Shown here: piece after piece, positions 1 through 5,870 of the stretch | Position numbering within the stretch: the stretch's first letter is position 1 | Layout of the letters: each line of letters starts with the position of its first letter | Position numbers and translations under genes: made by a program | Notes under the pieces: generated by a model | Seen by the model: only the letters and a program-made list of their open reading frames with translations | What the model was told of the DNA's origin: nothing | Database searches by the model: none | NCBI GenBank assembly: GCA_020047885.1 | Contig: JAIFNF010000314.1 | Span: forward strand, 1 to 5,870 | Length of the DNA stretch: 5,870 nucleotides | Source: Gammaproteobacteria bacterium | Lineage (GTDB): Bacteria; Pseudomonadota; Gammaproteobacteria; Competibacterales; Competibacteraceae | Reading direction: 5' to 3'

Positions 1-1468
<1,468 letters not shown>

Positions 1469-1472
<4 letters not shown>

Positions 1473-1921
1473 GTCCAGGCATTCCCTGTTATGAACTGCG
1501 GGCAACGGTGCATGGGATCGACGACTGGACCTTAGCGGTTTGGCAGTTACCAACCCCGGCAACGCCCCACATTACCGTACCGCTGAAACTGGCTAGTTTG
1601 CGCGGGCGGAACCTTGCGCTCATTCAACCCAGTCTGCTACGCCCGCTGGCGTCGTTAAAGATCGAGGTTAATTCCCGCCGACGCAATGAGGAACAGGCGT
1701 TTCCCCTGCCCGAAGAGTGGGCTTTGCGGCTGGCGCTGCTGTTTCGGGCTCTGGCGCCCATGCGCAATCGGGACAATATCGGGACGTGCGCTGCTGCCGT
1801 GTTGAAAATGCCGCATGAGGAATCGGCGTATTGGCTCGGTATGACGCTGCATCGCAAGAATCCGCGCCGAGTGCTGATGGCGCTTCGGTGTTTGGTAGTC
1901 GATCCCTCCCTGGTGAAATGA
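1469..1921 (+). CDS. Small uncharacterised protein (150 aa) coupled to the DUF499 gene
   Basis: The ATG at 1469 overlaps the upstream TGA in an ATGA junction, and a Shine-Dalgarno-like AAGGTGAG lies just before it at 1459-1466, so translational coupling with the ATPase is likely. The protein has no signal peptide, membrane segment or catalytic motif that I recognise. Residues 1-70 look beta-rich (YELRATVHGIDDWTLAVWQL, then LKIEV). Residues 82-145 look helical and basic (EEWALRLALLFRALAPMRNR, then an AYWLGMTLHRK-NPRRVL stretch), which could suit a nucleic-acid or protein adaptor. It recalls small proteins encoded beside DUF499 genes, possibly the family named DUF7680, but I cannot verify this. 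Its position between two ATPase genes argues for a dedicated subunit of the same system. Function is unknown. Confidence 0.75.
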
Positions 1922-1922
1922 A

Positions 1923-3653
1923 ATGCGGTCGCTCGTAGAGGTTCAAGGTTTGTTGGATGAGCTTAAAACGGTCATTGCCGATGATTTGGAAGCTCAGGAC
2001 CTCGATTTCAAGCAATGGATCACGGATAGCGTCAAGGATGCACAAGCCCAAGTTGTTGAAATGGCTGTATGCATGGCGAATGGCGGTGGCGGTACTGTGG
2101 TGTTCGGCGTGGCCGACAAGGTAAAAAGCCGGGCGCGGGCGCTCTTGGGTGTGCCGCTGGAAGTCGATGTTAACCTCTTAATGAAGAAGGTCTACGACAG
2201 CACAGATCCTAAGATCACTCCGTTTTTTGAGGAGTTGCCTATTCCCGAAGGCACCGGACGTTTGCTTGTTATGCAGGTGCAGGGGGGCTTAGCCCCTTAC
2301 ACCGATACCCAGGGACGGGCTAAAATTCGGGTCGGTAAGGATTGCCAACCCTTGACCGGCAGTCTGCGTAGTCAGGTGTGGGTTGAAACCGGTGAAAGCG
2401 ACTTTACAGCGGTAGCAGTCCAAGATTCTTGGACCGAAGCCCTGTCGGCGACTGCCTTGGAAACGCTGCGCCAGACCGCACTACGGGAGCAAGCACCGCA
2501 GGATTTGTTGCGACTTTCTGACTTGGATTTGTTGCAGGCGCTGGAGGTAGTGCGCGAAGGGCGATTGACTCGTGCAGCGTTGTTTCTAGTTGGACGCGAG
2601 ACGGCGATTCGTCGGCACTTTCCGAACTATGCCTGGACTTTTGCCCGAATGCGTTCGGCTACCGATTACGATGATCGTCAGGATGGATACGATGCATTAG
2701 CGACCGCGCTGGGTCATTTAATGCAACGCATCATGATGGACAATCCGCTGCAAACGCTCACTATGGGGCTGTTTCATCACGAATATCGGATTTATCCTGA
2801 AATTGCCTTGCGGGAAGGGTTACTCAATGCCTTATGCCATCAAGATTTTCGGATGCCGGGACCGGTGGTGGTGGCGCAATACCCGGATCGTCTGGAAATC
2901 AGTAATGCAGGTGCGTTCATCGGCGGGATTTCGCCAGACAACATCCTGCATCATCGACCAGCCCCGCGAAATCCGGTGCTGGTCAATGCGCTGGTGCGCT
3001 TGCGGTTGGCCAATCGCTTGAATCTGGGTGTGCGACGGATGGTAGAGGCGATGTTGATTGAGGGCAAGGAACCGCCGCGTTGGAACAATCAGGGTGAAGC
3101 GGTGCGCGTAACTCTACGCCGACAGGAGATTTCTGCGCCATTTCGCTGGTTTGTCGCTCAAGAGGGTGAAGCAGGGCGGGTGTTAGGTATAGATCATTTA
3201 CTGGTGGTTCGTTATCTACTGGACCATCCTGAAATCGACACCACGACAGCCGCGCGGCAGTGTCAGCGAACGGAAGAGGAAGCACGTGAGGTGTTGAATG
3301 AAATGGAAACGCGCTTAGGTTATTTAGAACGGGGCGGCGGCCTGGGGCGTGGCGCATTCTGGACATTGCGGGCGGACCTTCATACGCGGTTGGCCGGTGA
3401 TGGCCACGTAGAACGGGATCAGCGCATTGATTGGGAAACGGCTAAGACTCGGGTGTTAAATGTGCTGCGTCGGCGGCAAGAGCGGGGCAAGGTCGGTTTG
3501 TCTAATGCGGAAATTCGGCGGATTGCACGCCTGGACCGTCATCAAGTTTTGCGTCTACTGCATGAATTACAGGAAGAAACGCCCGATCTGCGCGTGTCGG
3601 GGCGTGGACGCTATGCCCGCTGGTTTCTGGAACCGGTAATCCCGGCTTGCTAA
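1923..3653 (+). CDS. AlbA_2 (Schlafen-like) and RecG-type GHKL ATP-binding protein with C-terminal winged helices
   Basis: This complete 576-residue protein starts one base after the previous stop and ends with TAA at 3651-3653. The ATG at 1918, overlapping that stop, is out of frame and soon closes, so 1923 is the start; GGTGA at 1912-1916 is a weak ribosome site. Domains in order: an AlbA_2/Schlafen-like fold at about 24-150, with DFK near 28-30 and MANGGGGTVVFGVAD at 51-65; a linker region at 160-275; a GHKL-like ATP-binding module of the RecG-C/HATPase_c_4 type at about 285-400, with N-box-like E298, N302, H306 and D308, then DRLEISNAGAF at 322-332 and a lid-like segment NRLNLGVRRM at 364-373. 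Two probable winged-helix segments follow at about 423-480 and 505-570. This matches the COG2865-type layout, usually called a transcriptional regulator or putative DNA-binding protein. Here it sits between an ATPase and a methyltransferase of a defence locus, so it may regulate the locus or act as an effector. The domain calls are firm; the role is inferred. Confidence 0.88.
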   Translation: MRSLVEVQGLLDELKTVIADDLEAQDLDFKQWITDSVKDAQAQVVEMAVCMANGGGGTVVFGVADKVKSRARALLGVPLEVDVNLLMKKVYDSTDPKITPFFEELPIPEGTGRLLVMQVQGGLAPYTDTQGRAKIRVGKDCQPLTGSLRSQVWVETGESDFTAVAVQDSWTEALSATALETLRQTALREQAPQDLLRLSDLDLLQALEVVREGRLTRAALFLVGRETAIRRHFPNYAWTFARMRSATDYDDRQDGYDALATALGHLMQRIMMDNPLQTLTMGLFHHEYRIYPEIALREGLLNALCHQDFRMPGPVVVAQYPDRLEISNAGAFIGGISPDNILHHRPAPRNPVLVNALVRLRLANRLNLGVRRMVEAMLIEGKEPPRWNNQGEAVRVTLRRQEISAPFRWFVAQEGEAGRVLGIDHLLVVRYLLDHPEIDTTTAARQCQRTEEEAREVLNEMETRLGYLERGGGLGRGAFWTLRADLHTRLAGDGHVERDQRIDWETAKTRVLNVLRRRQERGKVGLSNAEIRRIARLDRHQVLRLLHELQEETPDLRVSGRGRYARWFLEPVIPAC

Positions 3654-3674
3654 TGCTGACGTTCAATGCTGACG
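3652..3674 (+). repeat. Two direct copies of AATGCTGACG, 13-bp period
   Basis: AATGCTGACG occurs at 3652-3661, overlapping the TAA stop of the AlbA_2 gene, and again at 3665-3674. The second copy runs into the first hairpin of the spacer. It may be a protein-binding repeat or chance duplication; I see no matching mobile-element end. Confidence 0.5.
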
Positions 3675-3710
3675 CGCATTGAAACGCGCATTTAAACCTT
3701 TTAATGCGCG
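3662..3710 (+). repeat. Two adjacent hairpins just after the AlbA_2 gene
   Basis: Hairpin A has stem TTCAATGC (3662-3669) and GCATTGAA (3676-3683) with a 6-nt loop. Hairpin B has stem CGCGCATT (3685-3692) and AATGCGCG (3703-3710) with a 10-nt loop, and can extend by three more pairs past one mismatch. ACGCGCATT also occurs as a direct repeat at 3672-3680 and 3684-3692, so the 3' arm of hairpin B could pair with either copy. The structures may end or attenuate the upstream operon transcript or protect its 3' end. Hairpin B is followed by AAAATTT rather than a clean U-tract, so it is not a textbook intrinsic terminator. Confidence 0.6.
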
Positions 3711-3715
3711 AAAAT

Positions 3716-3744
3716 TTGCAAGAGATTGAAAGAGAAAATAACAT
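3716..3744 (+). promoter_or_regulatory. Weak candidate sigma70-type promoter for the methyltransferase gene
   Basis: TTGCAA (3716-3721) and TAACAT (3739-3744) are 17 bp apart, each matching four of six consensus bases. The site lies in the only AT-rich gap of the window, upstream of the methyltransferase, and its spacer contains the left arm of the 13-bp inverted repeat. The match is weak and other placements are possible. Confidence 0.2.
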
Positions 3745-3806
3745 CAATCTGTTTTTAGGCTTTTATTTTTCAATTAGTTGCCTTCATACTTGACTCTTTC
3801 AATCTC
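3722..3806 (+). repeat. Perfect 13-bp inverted repeat upstream of the methyltransferase
   Basis: GAGATTGAAAGAG at 3722-3734 is the exact reverse complement of CTCTTTCAATCTC at 3794-3806, with 59 AT-rich bases between. The right arm ends 30 bp before the methyltransferase ATG. It could be a pair of operator half-sites or a long stem in the leader RNA. No protein-coding frame explains it. Confidence 0.65.
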
Positions 3807-3836
3807 GCCTCCCACGAAAAACAATGGAAACTCCCC

Positions 3837-5870
3837 ATGTCCACCCGTTTGATTGAAACCTGGCTGCCGATTGCGGAACTGGGTATTGAAAGCGTCCGCG
3901 AGCGCACTCCGATGACGCCGTTCCCTGCACCGAACCGCTTGCATGTCTGGTGGGCGCGGCGGCCGCTAGTGGCTTCGCGGGCGGCGGTGCTGGCGTCGCT
4001 ACTGCCGGGGGATGTAGATCACAAACGGTTCTTGCATGTGTTGGGGATTCATGGGGACCCAGTGGAGGCGAAAAAGCGCCTGTCAATGGCTAAACGTACA
4101 GGTGAAGACCTGGGTTTAGACCCGTATGGCTATACGCGCGCCTTCAAATACAACCCCAGCGAGGATGACTTGGCGTGGTTTCAAAGCGAATATCGCCGTT
4201 TGGGTTTGAATAACCCGCTGGTTTTAGACCCAACGGCTGGCGGTGGCAGTATTCCTTTTGAAGCGATCCGCTTGCGGCTGCCGACATTAGCCAATGACTT
4301 AAATCCCGTCGCAGCACTGATTGAGAAAGCGACGCTGGAAGCACCCATAAAGTTCGGGCTATCCGTTTTCAAGGAGTTCGAGCGTATCGCTAAACGCTTT
4401 GTGGAACTCGCAGAACCACGCTTTCAAGGCGTATTCCCACCTGAACCCGAAGGTACCCAAATTCTTGGCTATCTCTGGTCCCGTACCATTACCTGCCCCT
4501 ATTGCGATGGGCTGATTCCACTTTCGCCAAACTGGCGGCTGGCACCAGACGGTACGGGCGTCAAATTGCATCCCAACCCCACAACGAAGCGTTGCACCTT
4601 CGAGATTGTCTCCAGCGTCAAACAGCAATCGGCGGGGACGGTCAAGGGCGGCGATGCGGCCTGTCCCTATCCCGATTGCGGGCGGGAGGTGGACGGTGAC
4701 AATATCAAGGAACAGGCGCAAGCCGGGGCAATGGGTGAACAGCTTTATGCTGTGGTTTACAAGCGCCGCGTTGTGACCTACACCAAAACCGGTAAGCCCC
4801 GCGATAAATGGGAACGCGGTTATCGTGCCCCGCGCCCGGAAGACGACAACAGTGCGGTGATTGCTGACCGGCTCGAAGAGAAAATGCCGGAATGGGAAGC
4901 GCTGGATTATGTGCCGAATGAGGCAATTACTGATCCAACAAACTATGAACGTGGTCACAGAATGTATGGCATGTATTACTGGCGGGATATGTTTTCACCG
5001 CGGCAATTGCTTTGCCACAGTACCAGTGTAGAAATTTTTCGGGAGTTGCTGGATGAGGAGCAGCAAAAAGGCGAGTTAAGCGAGTTGATGCGGGCAGCGT
5101 TTGGGTATTTGGCGATGACGCTGGATACGTTACTGAATTACGGAAATCGCTCTTGTCGTTGGGACATCGTAACGCAAAGAGTTCGCTCAATCTTTGATCG
5201 CCATAACTTTGCATTCTGCTGGTCATATTCCGAAATGGCCTCGCTAGTTGGCGGTTTAGGCTACGACTGGGCGATAGAGAAAACGGCTAAGTGCATTGAG
5301 GAACTGGTGGAAATGACCCGTCCCGCGCCATTACAAGCACAGCACTTCACCCCACCGCCGCTCACAATTACCAACCTATCCGCCGCGAGTCTGGAACTAC
5401 CGGATCAATCCGTGGATGCGGTGGTGATGGACCCCCCTTTCTACGACAATGTGATGTATGCGGAACTCTCAGATTTCTTCTATGTTTGGCTCAAACGCAC
5501 GGCGGGCCACATTTACCCCGAACTGTTCACCCGCGCTCTGACGGACAAGGAGCAGGAAGCCGTCGCCAACCCGGCACAGTTCAAAGGTGAAAAAGGTGCA
5601 AAAGCGCTGGCTGGAAAAGCGTATCAGGAGCGCATGGCCGCCATTTTTACCGAATGTCGGCGCGTGTTGAAGCCGGACGGCGTGTTGACCCTGATGTTCA
5701 CCCATAAAGCGACGGGGGCTTGGGATGCCCTCACGACCGGACTGATGGAAGCCGGGTTCAGCATTACTGCTTCGTGGCCCATCAATACCGAGGCCGAAGG
5801 TTCACTGCACATCAAAGGCAAATCGGCGGCGAACAGCACCATCTTTCTGGTCTGTCGCCCACGCCCGCCC
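3837..5870 (+). CDS. DUF1156-type adenine-specific DNA methyltransferase with zinc ribbon (COG1743-like), 3'-truncated by window
   Basis: The frame is open for 678 codons from ATG 3837 to the window end without a stop. No in-frame start precedes it in the spacer, and GGAAA at 3826-3830 gives a weak ribosome site six bases upstream. The enzyme should transfer a methyl group from S-adenosylmethionine to adenine in DNA. The N-terminus, about residues 5-55, is the DUF1156 signature, including [12 protein letters not shown] and the stretch [16 protein letters not shown]. Methyltransferase motif I is [14 protein letters not shown], with D131 and G135-G137, followed by [13 protein letters not shown] (C220, C223) and a CPYPDC (C276, C281) form a likely four-cysteine zinc ribbon, with C253 between them. 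The catalytic motif IV is DPPF at 532-535, followed by [14 protein letters not shown] later [15 protein letters not shown] segment fits the strand after motif IV. Family members are commonly about 900-1,000 residues, so roughly the last third is missing. The context is modification for a DUF499 defence system. Confidence 0.92.
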   Translation, partial: MSTRLIETWLPIAELGIESVRERTPMTPFPAPNRLHVWWARRPLVASRAAVLASLLPGDVDHKRFLHVLGIHGDPVEAKKRLSMAKRTGEDLGLDPYGYTRAFKYNPSEDDLAWFQSEYRRLGLNNPLVLDPTAGGGSIPFEAIRLRLPTLANDLNPVAALIEKATLEAPIKFGLSVFKEFERIAKRFVELAEPRFQGVFPPEPEGTQILGYLWSRTITCPYCDGLIPLSPNWRLAPDGTGVKLHPNPTTKRCTFEIVSSVKQQSAGTVKGGDAACPYPDCGREVDGDNIKEQAQAGAMGEQLYAVVYKRRVVTYTKTGKPRDKWERGYRAPRPEDDNSAVIADRLEEKMPEWEALDYVPNEAITDPTNYERGHRMYGMYYWRDMFSPRQLLCHSTSVEIFRELLDEEQQKGELSELMRAAFGYLAMTLDTLLNYGNRSCRWDIVTQRVRSIFDRHNFAFCWSYSEMASLVGGLGYDWAIEKTAKCIEELVEMTRPAPLQAQHFTPPPLTITNLSAASLELPDQSVDAVVMDPPFYDNVMYAELSDFFYVWLKRTAGHIYPELFTRALTDKEQEAVANPAQFKGEKGAKALAGKAYQERMAAIFTECRRVLKPDGVLTLMFTHKATGAWDALTTGLMEAGFSITASWPINTEAEGSLHIKGKSAANSTIFLVCRPRPP

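Larger units (their letters stand above)
3654..3836. other. 183-bp AT-rich intergenic spacer, probable control region
   Basis: This is the only real gap between genes in the window, and its T-rich middle (about 3749-3775) contrasts with the GC-richer genes on both sides. It holds the paired hairpins, the 13-bp inverted repeat and four of six clustered ATTGAAA heptamers (either strand). No tRNA or convincing open frame is visible. It likely separates the upstream three-gene operon from separately controlled methyltransferase expression. Confidence 0.6.

Noticed and set aside
3652..3806. Mobile-element ends or an attachment site, suggested by the direct and inverted repeats
   Set aside because: There is no transposase, integrase, target duplication or tRNA nearby, and the repeats are internal to a 183-bp spacer.
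3790..3818. TTGACT at 3790-3795 as a -35 element
   Set aside because: No acceptable -10 hexamer lies 16-18 bp downstream.
3824..3856. Ten-codon open frame overlapping the methyltransferase start (ATG at 3824, TGA at 3854-3856)
   Set aside because: It is very short, out of frame with the gene and has no clear ribosome site; a leader-peptide role cannot be supported.
3678..3891. CRISPR array, suggested by repeated ATTGAAA(C) resembling a CRISPR repeat 3' end
   Set aside because: Only seven to nine bases are shared, the spacing is irregular, the orientation is mixed and two copies lie in coding sequence.
4359..4958. A 199-codon open frame on the - strand
   Set aside because: It lies wholly within the motif-bearing methyltransferase gene on the + strand and shows no recognisable protein features.

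Overview
The window looks like a stretch of a bacterial defence island. The genes are tightly packed on the + strand, have moderately high GC and use ATG starts. I cannot fix the taxon from sequence alone. Codon use and protein style suggest a proteobacterium, perhaps a gammaproteobacterium, but this is a weak inference.

Layout. (1) Positions 1-1472 hold the C-terminal half of a DUF499-type (COG1483) predicted AAA+ ATPase whose start lies upstream of the window. It contains a long Gly/Thr/Ser linker encoded by short tandem repeats. (2) Positions 1469-1921 hold a 150-residue protein of unknown function, joined to the ATPase by an ATGA stop/start overlap. (3) Positions 1923-3653 hold a 576-residue AlbA_2 (Schlafen-like) protein with a RecG-type/GHKL ATP-binding module and C-terminal winged-helix segments, starting one base after the previous stop. 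(4) Positions 3654-3836 are an AT-rich spacer with two adjacent hairpins, a perfect 13-bp inverted repeat and a cluster of ATTGAAA heptamers. (5) Positions 3837 to the window end hold 678 codons of a DUF1156-type (COG1743) adenine-specific DNA methyltransferase with a probable zinc ribbon. Its stop lies beyond the window.

How the genes fit together. DUF499 ATPases and DUF1156 methyltransferases are known genomic partners in anti-phage gene clusters. The likely logic is self-DNA marking by the methyltransferase and an ATP-driven response by the ATPase and its partners. The first three genes look like one translationally coupled operon. The methyltransferase may have its own promoter and control region in the 183-bp spacer, as would suit a modification enzyme that must act before the effectors. 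The roles of the small protein and of the AlbA_2/GHKL protein in this arrangement are inferred from context only, and they are the most interesting part of the locus.
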